Source of the DNA: Streptomyces griseomycini
Lineage (GTDB): Bacteria > Actinomycetota > Actinomycetes > Streptomycetales > Streptomycetaceae
NCBI RefSeq assembly: GCF_014203535.1
Contig: NZ_JACHJI010000006.1
Span: 496,001 to 560,000 of the forward strand
Direction: 5' to 3'
Length of the DNA stretch: 64,000 nt
Position numbers and translations under genes: made by a program. Below the pieces are notes generated by a model. The model was not told where the DNA came from. It saw nothing but the letters and a program-made list of their open reading frames with translations, and made no database searches. Shown here in pieces: positions 1-7,586 of the stretch (its first letter is position 1; each line of letters opens with the position of its first letter).

Positions 1-179
1 CCCCTCCTCCCGCCGCGTCCGCGACTCCCGCCACCGCCGCACCGACGCGCGGCGTGCAGGGCGGCACGGGCGGCTCGTCGGGCACCGGACCGAGCGGCTG
101 GGACGTGGGGATCGGCGCGACGTTCGTGACGGGCGCCCTCCTCGCGACCGCCTACCTGGTGAAACGCCGCCGGCCGTGA
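1..179 (+). CDS. C-terminal end of a membrane-anchored exported protein (partial)
   Basis: Only the last 58 codons are in the window and the 5' end lies outside. The visible part is a Pro/Ala/Thr-rich stretch, a Gly/Ser-rich linker (RGVQGGTGGSSG), one hydrophobic helix (about IGATFVTGALLATAYLV) and a basic tail KRRRP before the TGA stop. Linker, helix and positive tail form the usual membrane stop at the end of Streptomyces cell-surface proteins. No LPxTG motif is visible. The function cannot be told from this fragment. Confidence 0.6.
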   Translation, partial: PPPAASATPATAAPTRGVQGGTGGSSGTGPSGWDVGIGATFVTGALLATAYLVKRRRP

Positions 180-251
180 CGGGGTCACCGGCGGTGACGG
201 TGCCGCCGGCGGTGACGGCCGGGGCGGTGGCCCCACCGGGGGCCGGCCGGG

Positions 252-635
252 TCATCGCACGAGCAGGTCGAGCAGCCGTTCCACCTCCGCCGCCGGATCG
301 GCGGTGAGCCCGGTGTGCACGGGGCCCGGCTGGACGATGGTGGAGCGGGGCGCGATCAGCCAGCGGAAGCGCCGCCCGGCGTCGTCGTGCGCGGCCTGCC
401 CCGCCGCGTCACCGCCCGCGCAGACGTCCTCGACGGCGCGCAGCGCGGCCCGCACGCCGGGCAGGTCGACCTCCGGGTCGAGGGCCAGCAGCCGCGCCTC
501 GTCGAGGTGCGTTCGGGCCGCGACGAACGACTCGGGGCGGCAGTACACGAGCACTCCCGCGTTGACGCACTCACCGCGTTCGACGCGCGGCACCACCCGC
601 AGCAGCGCGTACTCGAAGACGTGCCGGTCGCTCAC
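252..635 (-). CDS. DUF3037 family protein
   Basis: A 127-residue protein of the DUF3037 family, function unknown. It opens with the typical block FEYALLRVVPRVERGECVN and ends in a Leu-rich tail. The GTG start overlaps the stop of the upstream HipA-like kinase gene by 4 bases, so the two are translationally coupled. DUF3037 proteins usually sit beside HipA-like kinases in actinobacteria, which suggests a joint role; the idea that it is a partner or substrate of the kinase is inference. The start was chosen for the 4-base overlap and because the domain begins within the first few residues. Confidence 0.85.
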   Translation of the reverse strand: MSDRHVFEYALLRVVPRVERGECVNAGVLVYCRPESFVAARTHLDEARLLALDPEVDLPGVRAALRAVEDVCAGGDAAGQAAHDDAGRRFRWLIAPRSTIVQPGPVHTGLTADPAAEVERLLDLLVR

Positions 636-1396
636 TGGTCCCCCTCGAGGCCGTGGATGCGCTGGTGGACGGTGGCCGCGCGGGCGAGCAGCGGCCGGAC
701 GTAGGCCCGCCGGAGCTCGTCCGGCGCGTCGAAGCCGGGCTCGCCGGTCAGCCACACGTCGGGGATCTCCGCGGTGACCTCGGCGAGCAGCTCCGCGGTG
801 ACCTGCGGCGCCAGTTCCGCGGCGGCGGCGGCCACGTCCGGCGCGAAGGGCTTCAGGGCGTGGTCGGAGGCGTCGTAGGGGCGCGCGGCGGAGTTCGCGG
901 CACCGGGCCAGTTGTGGTGCCAGATCATGGTCGCCCCGTGGTCGATGAGCCAGAGCTCGCCGCGCAGGCGGAGCAGGTTGGGGTTGCGCCAGGAGCGGTC
1001 GACGTTGTTCACCAGCGCGTCGAACCAGACGATCCGCCCGGCCTCCTCGGGGCTCACCTCGAAGGCGAGCGGGTCGAAGCCGAGGGCGCCGGAGAGGAAG
1101 GCCATGCCGAGGTTGGTGCCGCCGCTGGACTTCAGCAGCTCCTGCACCTCCTGGTCGGGCTCGCCCAGCCCCAGCACGGGGTCGAGTGCGACGGTGACCA
1201 GGCGCGGCACCCTCAGCCCCAGCCGACGGGCGAGTTCCCCGCAGACCACCTCGGCGACCAGCGTCTTGCGGCCCTGTCCCGCGCCGGTGAACTTCAGGAC
1301 GTAGGTCCCGAGGTCGTCGGCCTCGATCAGTCCCGGCAGCGAGCCGCCCTCGCGCAGGGGGGTGATGTAGCGGGTGGCGGTGACCTCGGTCAGCAT
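632..1396 (-). CDS. HipA-like protein kinase
   Basis: A 254-residue kinase-fold protein of the short HipA-like (HipA_2) type. It lacks the N-terminal subdomain of the 440-residue E. coli HipA toxin. Visible elements are an ATP-binding lysine region (YVLKFTGAGQG), a catalytic-loop motif (NNVDRSWRNPN, about residues 129-140) and a metal-binding LIDHG (about 150-154) in place of DFG. Canonical HipA phosphorylates glutamyl-tRNA synthetase; the substrate here is unknown. No HipB-like XRE antitoxin lies beside it, only the 4-base-overlapping DUF3037 gene downstream. A GGGGAA stretch just before the ATG may serve as ribosome binding site. Confidence 0.85.
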   Translation of the reverse strand: MLTEVTATRYITPLREGGSLPGLIEADDLGTYVLKFTGAGQGRKTLVAEVVCGELARRLGLRVPRLVTVALDPVLGLGEPDQEVQELLKSSGGTNLGMAFLSGALGFDPLAFEVSPEEAGRIVWFDALVNNVDRSWRNPNLLRLRGELWLIDHGATMIWHHNWPGAANSAARPYDASDHALKPFAPDVAAAAAELAPQVTAELLAEVTAEIPDVWLTGEPGFDAPDELRRAYVRPLLARAATVHQRIHGLEGDQ

Positions 1397-1639
1397 TTCC
1401 CCAGGCTACGCGATCCCTTGATCTTGCAATCCACGACCTTGTGGAAGCCCCGCCTCCGCCGGTGGGAGGTGGCCCCGGTGCGGAACGACGTGCAGGGGCT
1501 GGCCCGTGCGCCCGGCGCACGCGTCGGGAGCGCGGCGGGACCGCGGTGGCGGGAAGCGGACGGCCGCTCGGTCCCGATGCGCGTCGGCCGGAGACGCCGG
1601 GGGAAGCAGTCGCGCAGGACCCTCCGGTTCTCCGGTCGG

Positions 1640-1680
1640 GCCGGGGCCTGTCCGGCGGATCCCGCCGGACAGGCCCCGGC
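1640..1680. terminator. Strong hairpin downstream of the DUF1062 gene
   Basis: A perfect inverted repeat with arms of about 19 bp (core CCGGGGCCTGTCCGGCGG) and a 3-base loop, lying 12 bp past the stop of the minus-strand DUF1062 gene. There is no T-run, as is usual for Streptomyces terminators. Confidence 0.7.
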
Positions 1681-1692
1681 CCCGAGGAGGGC

Positions 1693-2241
1693 TCAGCGCT
1701 TGAGCGTGAAGGCGAAGTCGCCGGAGAGCCTGCCGTTCAGCCGGACTGCCGAGACGAGTCCCCCCTCCCTGATCAGTCTCTCGACCCCGGCCCGTGGGAG
1801 ACCGCAGCCTTCGGCGATCAGCCGCACCGGCCGGACGGGGATCCGCGCCGCGAAGCGGACCGAGACGTCGATCACCTCACGGTCCAGGTGATCCGGTCCG
1901 CCGGTGTCGAGGCGCCAGGCGTTGTCCCAGTCGAGGGCGATGCGGTTGCGGCGCTGCACGACCGGGTCCTGGAGCAGCTCGGCCGTCAGGCCGGGGTCGT
2001 TGTCATGCAGGCGGTCCAGCAGCTCGGGCCGTACGGAGCGCACGTTCGTCCGCTCCAGGAGCGTGAGCTTCGCGGTTTCCCCGCAAGCGGTGCAGAGGAC
2101 GAGGAGCCAGGCGTCGATGAGCTTGTGGTGCGCGTTGACGCGAAATCTACCGCTCGCCCGGAAGCGCTCGGACGCGCACGCGTGGCAACGGCGGCGAACG
2201 AGCGGCAGGCAGGTGGGCGCGACCACCCAGTTCTTGAGCAC
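1693..2241 (-). CDS. DUF1062 family protein
   Basis: A 182-residue protein matching the DUF1062 family. Two CxxC pairs (RRRCHACAS at about 18-24 and LCTACGE at about 49-54) suggest a small zinc ribbon at the N-terminus. The rest is a charged helical domain with an internal RLIAEGCGLPRAGVERLIREG segment that looks like a helix-turn-helix or S4-like unit. The biochemical role is unknown. It is a single gene closed by the hairpin at 1640-1680. Confidence 0.8.
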   Translation of the reverse strand: MLKNWVVAPTCLPLVRRRCHACASERFRASGRFRVNAHHKLIDAWLLVLCTACGETAKLTLLERTNVRSVRPELLDRLHDNDPGLTAELLQDPVVQRRNRIALDWDNAWRLDTGGPDHLDREVIDVSVRFAARIPVRPVRLIAEGCGLPRAGVERLIREGGLVSAVRLNGRLSGDFAFTLKR

Positions 2242-2586
2242 AGAAGTACACCGGTTTCAGTGAGAAGTCCGCAGCAAAAAGGGGCGCGGCGCGCATGCGC
2301 GACGCGCGACACATCAGCGCTCGGGAGGTCTCACAGGGTGTACAACGGCACGTCCTCGACCAGACGACTCGGTTCGGCGGCACGGTAGTGGCGCACGGCG
2401 GCGCCGCTCCACTGGTTTTCGAGCGCCCCGCCGCCGGGTTCCGTCCGGCGGCTCACGGACGGAGCCGGATCGCGGCGGCGGTGGCGGTGTCGTGGAAGAC
2501 ACGGGCCCGCTCGTCGTGCTTCGTGGCCACGGCCCGGGAGGTCCCGGGCCTGCCGGCCGTCCTGCCGAAGCCGGCGGGCCGACCGG
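2242..2586. other. Gene-free stretch with decayed sequence
   Basis: About 345 bases between the DUF1062 gene and the APH-family gene. No reading frame here has both good codon bias and a start site. The only recognisable part is a transposase-like C-terminus at 2453-2530. The left end presumably holds the promoter of the minus-strand DUF1062 gene. Confidence 0.5.
2453..2530 (-). pseudogene. Remnant of an IS transposase C-terminus
   Basis: The last 25 codons of a minus-strand frame read VATKHDERARVFHDTATAAA followed by IRLRP and a stop. This resembles the common end of IS5-type DDE transposases (ATRYDK, a few residues, then a short hydrophobic Ala-rich helix and WLR). Upstream in this frame there is no catalytic domain, and the frame overlaps the end of the APH-family gene. 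It is read as the tail of an eroded insertion sequence; the match is short, so this is tentative. Confidence 0.4.
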
Positions 2587-3459
2587 CTACGGCCTCGAAG
2601 GTCCGTGATCGGCCGCGGGGTCCAGGTCGTTGCGATCGAGCGCTGCCCGGATCTGGCTGAGCCACTCCGCGCCCAGTCGCCGCCCGTCCGGGAGTTGGTC
2701 GTCCCGGTCCCAGCGCCACGCTGTGATCATCGCCAGCACGAGGATCCGGCACTCGCGCAGCAGGTCCCGGTCGACGCCCGGATAGTGCTCGCCGACCTCT
2801 TCGGGCGCATGGGCGAGGTCGAACTCGACGGGCCCGCGGCAACACGTCTCAAAGTCCGTGAACAGCGGCCCGTTCTTCGTGGTGAGCACGTTGCCCGGGT
2901 GCGGTTCGCCGTGCAGCACCTGTTCGGCGGCGCCGCGCTCGGCGATCGCTCGTCCCAGGCTCCGCAACGTGTCGTCGAGCAGCCGGCGGTCCGCGTCGGC
3001 GAGCGCCGGAGTGCGGTCGCGGTTCGCCACGAGGCGTCGGGCCTGCTCGACTCGATCCGTGAAGTGCGGCGTCGGGACGTCGAGCCCGCGCATGCCGGCG
3101 TGCAGTCGCTCGAGCGCGTCGGCGTAGTCGACCGGTGGGACCTGTCGAGGTGTCACGGGTTCGTAGTAGGTCCACAGCGTGACCACGAAGCCGTCACGCT
3201 CATGGACGCGTGGTTCCACCCGGGGCTCGAGAACGGCCACGGGGCACCCGGATCCGGCGAGCCGCCGAGCGAGCTCGACCTCGAGCTGGGCGACCTGATG
3301 CGCTACGGGCGCCACCCGGGCCAGGACGTCACAAGGCAGCAGACGCAGGGTGAGCTTGTTCGAGTCGTGGAGGACGGTCGCGTCGTCGACCGTCAGGCCG
3401 AGTGACGAGGCGGTCGACACGGCCGCGGCCACCGCGCGTGGGAGCTCCGACACCTGCAC
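2587..3459 (-). CDS. Aminoglycoside phosphotransferase (APH)-fold kinase
   Basis: A 290-residue protein of the APH/choline kinase fold. It has a Brenner-type catalytic loop, LHGEPHPGNVL (about residues 191-201), and a metal site LFTDFET (about 207-213). The usual catalytic Asp in HGD is Glu here (HGE), a variant that may change activity. The gene stands alone and its substrate cannot be predicted; aminoglycoside resistance should not be assumed from the family name. The GTG start at 3459 lies inside the left arm of a long inverted repeat (3451-3583), and a second GTG two codons on (3453) is also possible. Confidence 0.85.
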   Translation of the reverse strand: MQVSELPRAVAAAVSTASSLGLTVDDATVLHDSNKLTLRLLPCDVLARVAPVAHQVAQLEVELARRLAGSGCPVAVLEPRVEPRVHERDGFVVTLWTYYEPVTPRQVPPVDYADALERLHAGMRGLDVPTPHFTDRVEQARRLVANRDRTPALADADRRLLDDTLRSLGRAIAERGAAEQVLHGEPHPGNVLTTKNGPLFTDFETCCRGPVEFDLAHAPEEVGEHYPGVDRDLLRECRILVLAMITAWRWDRDDQLPDGRRLGAEWLSQIRAALDRNDLDPAADHGPSRP

Positions 3460-3583
3460 CGTCGCCCGTCCCCTCTCCCCCGAGCCCTTCCGCGGCTCTC
3501 CAAGCGGCGCAACCTGCGCACCCTACCAAGTCGCCGCTGGACGCTGGAGAGCCGCGGTGGTGCGACGGGCGACGGTGCAGGTG
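3451..3583. repeat. 133-bp imperfect inverted repeat around the APH-gene start
   Basis: Three nested pairs of arms face each other: 3451-3470 with 3564-3583 (20 of 20 bp, core CACCTGCACCGTCGCCCGTC), 3490-3502 with 3545-3557 (13 bp), and 3503-3509 with 3532-3538 (7 bp). The left arm contains the start codon of the APH-fold gene, so the same start sequence is repeated in mirror image on the plus strand at about 3572-3583. It may be an inverted duplication of the gene's 5' end or a very large hairpin. Confidence 0.75.
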
Positions 3584-3599
3584 CCGGTGTGCGCCGCCC

Positions 3600-4170
3600 C
3601 GGGGCGGGGCACGGGAAGCGGCCGGCCCGGGGGGCGACCGGGGTGAAGCCGACGGCCACGTCGGCGGCGCCCACGAGGACCACGCCCGTGACCGACTGCG
3701 GCACGCTGCCGGTGACGTGCCCGGTGAGCACGGAGCCGCGGTGGACCGCCATCGTGCGGAGGCGGGCGATGACGTCCCCGGTCATGTCGTCGGAGACGGA
3801 GACCGCGATTGCGGCCACGGTGCCGCCGGTGCCCGCGCTCACCGGGTCGTCGAAGCGGCGGGCCGGGCGGGGACGGCGCGCAGCCCGCGCCGGCTGCCGT
3901 CGCCGGGCATCCGCGGGGCGGGGGATCCGTCGTCCCGGGTGACGTCCCGCGGGGCGGTCGCCGCCCGTTCGTGCGCCACCGGGCCGGTGAAGCGCAGCCG
4001 CACGTGGCCGCCGGGAGGAGCCGCTCGGGCTCGGCGGCGATGCGGTCGCAGAGCCGGCCGGCCTCGGCTTCGTCGACTTCGTCGGGGCGAGCGACATCCG
4101 CGCCGCGGCGCAGGCCCGCGAGGTCCTCCCCGTGAAGGCCGGAACGGCCTCGGGCGGCACCGCCGAGCCA
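3600..4170 (-). pseudogene. Frameshifted remnant of an unidentified gene
   Basis: On the minus strand three different frames carry consecutive segments with near-perfect G/C third positions. They are about 4143-4014 (contains LAGLRRGADVARPDEVDEAE), about 4020-3900 (PPGGHVRLRFTGPVAHERAA) and about 3860-3600 (TVAAIAVSVSDDMTGDVIAR and VTGVVLVGAADVAVGF). Read together they look like one protein of about 180 residues broken by two frameshifts. I do not recognise the family. Sequencing error cannot be excluded, but the adjoining inverted repeat suggests real rearrangement. Confidence 0.45.
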
Positions 4171-4359
4171 CGTCCGGACCGCGGAGGGACAGCCGCCGGC
4201 CCGGCGGGCCGGGCTCCGACGCCGACAGCGAAACGACAGCCGTGGCTTACGCCGGTCCGACCGCGGGCAGGCCAAGCTCTCGGCAGTGCCTGAACGACGC
4301 GTGCCCACCGACCGTACCTCTGCACAGATCACGCCTCCTCCCGGAAGGAACACACCGGC

Positions 4360-4899
4360 ATGACCAGCGCATCGCTTCAGCCCTCCCCCGAGCTCTCGGC
4401 TTCGCTCGAGCAGGGCGGTGCCCCCACGGGGCCGGCCCGTCGAACCGTCGTGGCGGCGGCCGGAGCGGCGGGCCTCGCCGTCGCGCTGACCGCGTGCGGG
4501 GGGTCCGACGACGCGTCGTCCTCCTCCGTGGACTCCGGCTCCGCGGGCGGCTCGCAGGGCGACGGCGACGCGGGCAGCGGTGGTTCGGACGGCGGCGACG
4601 ACGCCGCCGGCGGCGCCCCGCTCGCCGCGACCGCCGACATCCCCGAGGGCGGTGGAAAGGTCTTCGCCGACCGCAAGGTGGTGGTCACGCAGCCGACGGC
4701 GGGCGAGTTCAAGGCGTTCTCGGCGACCTGCACCCATCAGGGGTGCGCGGTGAAGAGCGTCGCCGACGGGGTCATCAACTGCCCCTGTCACAACAGCAAT
4801 TTCTCCATCACCGACGGCAGCGTGAAGAGCGGCCCGGCGACCGAACCGCTGCCCTCCGTGCAGATCACCGTCAGCGGCGACTCGATCACCCTCGCCTGA
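4360..4899 (+). CDS. Rieske [2Fe-2S] lipoprotein
   Basis: A 179-residue exported Rieske protein. Residues 27-48 form a signal with twin arginines (RRTVVAAAG) and a lipobox LTAC, so it is probably Tat-exported and lipid-anchored. A Ser/Gly/Asp-rich linker follows (about 50-88). The Rieske domain carries both cluster ligand pairs, CTHQGC (about 126-131) and CPCHNS (about 144-149). Proteins of this kind move single electrons at the membrane, but the partner is unknown and it is not part of a bc1 operon here. The ribosome binding site GGAAGGA lies before the ATG. Confidence 0.9.
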   Translation: MTSASLQPSPELSASLEQGGAPTGPARRTVVAAAGAAGLAVALTACGGSDDASSSSVDSGSAGGSQGDGDAGSGGSDGGDDAAGGAPLAATADIPEGGGKVFADRKVVVTQPTAGEFKAFSATCTHQGCAVKSVADGVINCPCHNSNFSITDGSVKSGPATEPLPSVQITVSGDSITLA

Positions 4900-5013
4900 G
4901 CGGGTGCTGCGGCAGGCATCCCACCGTTGCGCGGGGAAGGAGGACGGTTCATCCTTCCCCGAGGTGTTGTCAGGGGATCTCCCTCCGGCACGACGCGAGA
5001 GAAGAGGGACCGC

Positions 5014-5484
5014 ATGACCGCCACGCAACGCCGGGGCCGAAAGATCATGATGACGCCGGGTGAGCTGGACGACTTCCTCACCGCTCAGCGCACCTGCCGG
5101 GTCGCCACGGTGTCCGCCGACGGCGCGCCGCACGTCAGCGCACTCTGGTTCGTCTGGGACGGCACCTCGCTGTGGCTGTACTCGGTCGTCCGCAGCAAGC
5201 GCTGGGCGGACCTGCGCCGGGACCCCCGGGCGGCGGTCGCGGTGGACACGGGCGAGGAGTACGACGAGCTGCGCGGTGCGGAGCTGTCCGGGCGGATGGA
5301 GGTCGTGGGCGAGGTTCCGCGCACCGGCGAGCTGTGCGCGGAACTCGACGTCCCCGAGACCCTGTTCGCCCGGAAGTACTTCGGCCTGGACGAGATGCCC
5401 CACGACGGCCGGCACGCCTGGATGCGGCTGACGCCGGAGAAGGTCGTGTCCTGGGACTTCAGGAAGCTGCGGACGCTCCGGTAG
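5014..5484 (+). CDS. Pyridoxamine 5'-phosphate oxidase-like flavin/F420-binding protein
   Basis: A 156-residue split-barrel protein. RTCRVATVSADGAPHVSALW (about 28-47) is the usual start of the PPOX-like FMN/F420 fold, and a SKRWADLRRDPRAAV segment forms the second typical block. The ATG at 5014 was chosen because GAGAAGAGGG precedes it; the frame is open upstream to 4927 but without a comparable site. The family includes F420-dependent reductases and flavin enzymes, and the substrate cannot be told. The gene ends at a strong hairpin shared with the convergent LysR gene. Confidence 0.8.
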   Translation: MTATQRRGRKIMMTPGELDDFLTAQRTCRVATVSADGAPHVSALWFVWDGTSLWLYSVVRSKRWADLRRDPRAAVAVDTGEEYDELRGAELSGRMEVVGEVPRTGELCAELDVPETLFARKYFGLDEMPHDGRHAWMRLTPEKVVSWDFRKLRTLR

Positions 5485-5538
5485 CGAAAGCTCCGGCGGC
5501 GGACGCTCCTGCGCGGGCGCTCCGGCGGCGAGCGGCTC

Positions 5539-5573
5539 GGCGGCGGGGCGGGCACGGCGGCCGCCCCGCCGCC
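5539..5573. terminator. Bidirectional hairpin between convergent genes
   Basis: Two perfect 13-bp arms (GGCGGCGGGGCGG at 5539-5551 with its complement at 5561-5573) and a 9-base loop. It sits between the PPOX-like gene (plus) and the LysR gene (minus) and can serve both. Confidence 0.6.
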
Positions 5574-5577
5574 CGCC

Positions 5578-6510
5578 TCACTCCCCGTCCCCCGCGCTCT
5601 CCCCGACCGAGCCCACCCTCTTCCCGGCCTCCCGCAGGGCCTGCACCGCCGCGCGGATCGAGGGACGGCGGTCGCCGTCCGCGCGCCAGACGACGAACAC
5701 GTGCCGCCGCACGCGCTGCCTGAGCGGAAGGGTCACCACCCCGTCGGGCAGCGGATCGCGGCCGAGCAGCGGGGCGACGCAGACGCCGAGGCCCGCGGCG
5801 ACCAGGGCGAGCTGGGTGTGGCTCTCGGCGGCGCGGTGGCCGATGATCGGCTCGATGCCCTTGGAGCGCAGCGTGAACATCAGCCACTCGTGGCAGAACT
5901 CGCCCTCGCCCCAGGTGATCCACTCGTCCTCGGCGAGCTCGGCGAGGTCCACCTCGTCACGGCCGGCGAGCCGGTGGCCGGCCCAGAGCGCCACATCGGC
6001 CGGGTCGTCCAGGACGAGGGCCTTGACCAGGCCGTCGGGCAGCGGCATCGGCTTGTTGTACCAGTCGAGCACCACCGCGAGATCGAGGTCCCCGCGCACC
6101 ACGCCCGCGACGCCGTTCTCCGGCTCCAGCTCGCGGGAGCGCACGCGCAGCGCGGGATGCCGCTCGCGCAGGTCCGCGAGCGCCCCGGGGAACAGACCCC
6201 GCGCGGCGGTCGGGAACGCCGAGACGCGCAGTTCGCCGGCGACCTGCCCGCGCTGCGCCTCCAGGTCGGACTGGGCGAGTTCCACCTGGGACAGGATGCG
6301 CGCGGCGTGCTCGGCGAGCAGCCGTCCCGCGTCCGTGAGCCGGACGCCCCGCCCGTTCCTGGCGAGCAGCTGCTGGCCGACCTCGCGCTCCAGCTTGGAC
6401 ATCTGCTGCGAGACGGCCGAGGTCGTGATGTGCAGCCCCTCGGCCGCCCCGCTGACCGAGCCGTGCCGGGCGAGGGCGTCGAGGGTGCGCAGGCGCTCCA
6501 GGTTCAACAT
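5578..6510 (-). CDS. LysR-family transcriptional regulator
   Basis: A 310-residue LysR regulator. The N-terminal winged helix-turn-helix (about residues 2-60; NLERLRTLDALARHGSVSGA) is followed by a co-inducer domain (about 88-295). It is divergent from the EamA exporter gene at 6585, with only 74 bases between. An ATCTC-N11-GAGAT site in that gap fits a LysR operator, so it probably controls the exporter and itself. The effector is not predictable. Confidence 0.92.
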   Translation of the reverse strand: MLNLERLRTLDALARHGSVSGAAEGLHITTSAVSQQMSKLEREVGQQLLARNGRGVRLTDAGRLLAEHAARILSQVELAQSDLEAQRGQVAGELRVSAFPTAARGLFPGALADLRERHPALRVRSRELEPENGVAGVVRGDLDLAVVLDWYNKPMPLPDGLVKALVLDDPADVALWAGHRLAGRDEVDLAELAEDEWITWGEGEFCHEWLMFTLRSKGIEPIIGHRAAESHTQLALVAAGLGVCVAPLLGRDPLPDGVVTLPLRQRVRRHVFVVWRADGDRRPSIRAAVQALREAGKRVGSVGESAGDGE

Positions 6511-6541
6511 GTAAGCAATGCTACGAGGTACCGGGTGCGAA

Positions 6542-6562
6542 ATCTCGATTGTGCTAAGAGAT
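6542..6562. promoter_or_regulatory. Probable LysR operator
   Basis: ATCTC, 11 bases, GAGAT: an interrupted dyad with the T-N11-A spacing of LysR-type sites. It lies between the divergent lysR (start 6510) and eamA (start 6585) genes. Confidence 0.55.
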
Positions 6563-6584
6563 CGCGTCCAGCATCGTTGCGTGC

Positions 6585-7547
6585 ATGAGCAGTGTCACCG
6601 CGACCACCACCCCGCCGGACCCCCGCACGCCGGCCCCGGCCGGCCCCGCCCCGGACGGTGTCCGTCCCCGCCTGGACTGGCGGCTCCGCTTCGGCGCGCT
6701 GTCCCTGATCTGGGGCTTCAGCTTCCTCCTCATCAAGGTCGGCACCCAGGGCTACGCCCCCTTCCAGGTCACGCTCGGCCGACTGGCCTTCGGGACCGCC
6801 GTCCTCGCGGTCGCGATGGCGGTGCGGCGGGAGCGGCTGCCGCGCGGTGCGCGCACCTGGGGTCACCTCGCGGTCGCCGGGTTCCTGCTGAACGCGCTGC
6901 CCTTCTCGCTGTTCGCGTTCGCGGAGCTGACCATCCCGTCCACACTGGCGGGCATCTGCAACGCGACCTCGCCGCTGTGGGGCATGGCCCTGTCCCTGGT
7001 CGCCCTCTCCGAGGACCGTCCGACCCGGGTGCGGGTGGCGGGGCTGGGCCTGGGCTTCCTCGGGGTGCTGACCGTGCTGGGCGCCTGGCAGGGCTTCGAG
7101 GGACTGGACGCCCGCGGCACGGCACTGGCCCTGCTGGCCTCGCTGAGCTACCCCGTCGGCTGGATCTACGTCCGCCGCACCCTGGCGGGCAGCGGCCACT
7201 CGAACCTGTCCCTGACCGGCGGCCAGCTGCTGCTCGCCACGCTCCAGCTGGCGGTGGTGACACCGTTGTTCACCACCCTGCCGGCCGGCTTCGCCGTCGG
7301 TCCGCTGCTGGCGGTCGCGGCCCTGGGGACGCTGGGCACGGGCCTGGCGGTGCTCATCCAGTACGGCCTGGTCGCCGAGGTCGGCCCGACGACCGGACAG
7401 ATGGTCACGTACTTCGTCCCGGTGATCGCCGCCGCGGCGGGCATCGTGCTCCTCGGCGAGACGCTGACCTGGTCGACACCGGTGGGCGCGGTGATCGTGC
7501 TGGCGGGCGCGGCGCTCACGCAGGTCAGGCCGAAGCGTGCGGCGTAG
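6585..7547 (+). CDS. EamA/DMT-family exporter
   Basis: A 320-residue membrane protein with two EamA repeats (about residues 25-160 and 175-310), ten predicted helices and the usual opening LSLIWGFSFLLIKVG. Members export amino acids, metabolites or toxic compounds. Regulation by the divergent LysR protein is likely. Nothing in the sequence fixes the substrate. Confidence 0.9.
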   Translation: MSSVTATTTPPDPRTPAPAGPAPDGVRPRLDWRLRFGALSLIWGFSFLLIKVGTQGYAPFQVTLGRLAFGTAVLAVAMAVRRERLPRGARTWGHLAVAGFLLNALPFSLFAFAELTIPSTLAGICNATSPLWGMALSLVALSEDRPTRVRVAGLGLGFLGVLTVLGAWQGFEGLDARGTALALLASLSYPVGWIYVRRTLAGSGHSNLSLTGGQLLLATLQLAVVTPLFTTLPAGFAVGPLLAVAALGTLGTGLAVLIQYGLVAEVGPTTGQMVTYFVPVIAAAAGIVLLGETLTWSTPVGAVIVLAGAALTQVRPKRAA

Positions 7548-7586
7548 CCGCGCCCGCCGCGCCCGGCCCTCCCGGACGCCCCTCCC

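Noticed and set aside
2295..2660. A plus-strand frame of 121 codons
   Set aside because: No codon bias, no domain, overlaps the APH-fold gene end on the other strand.
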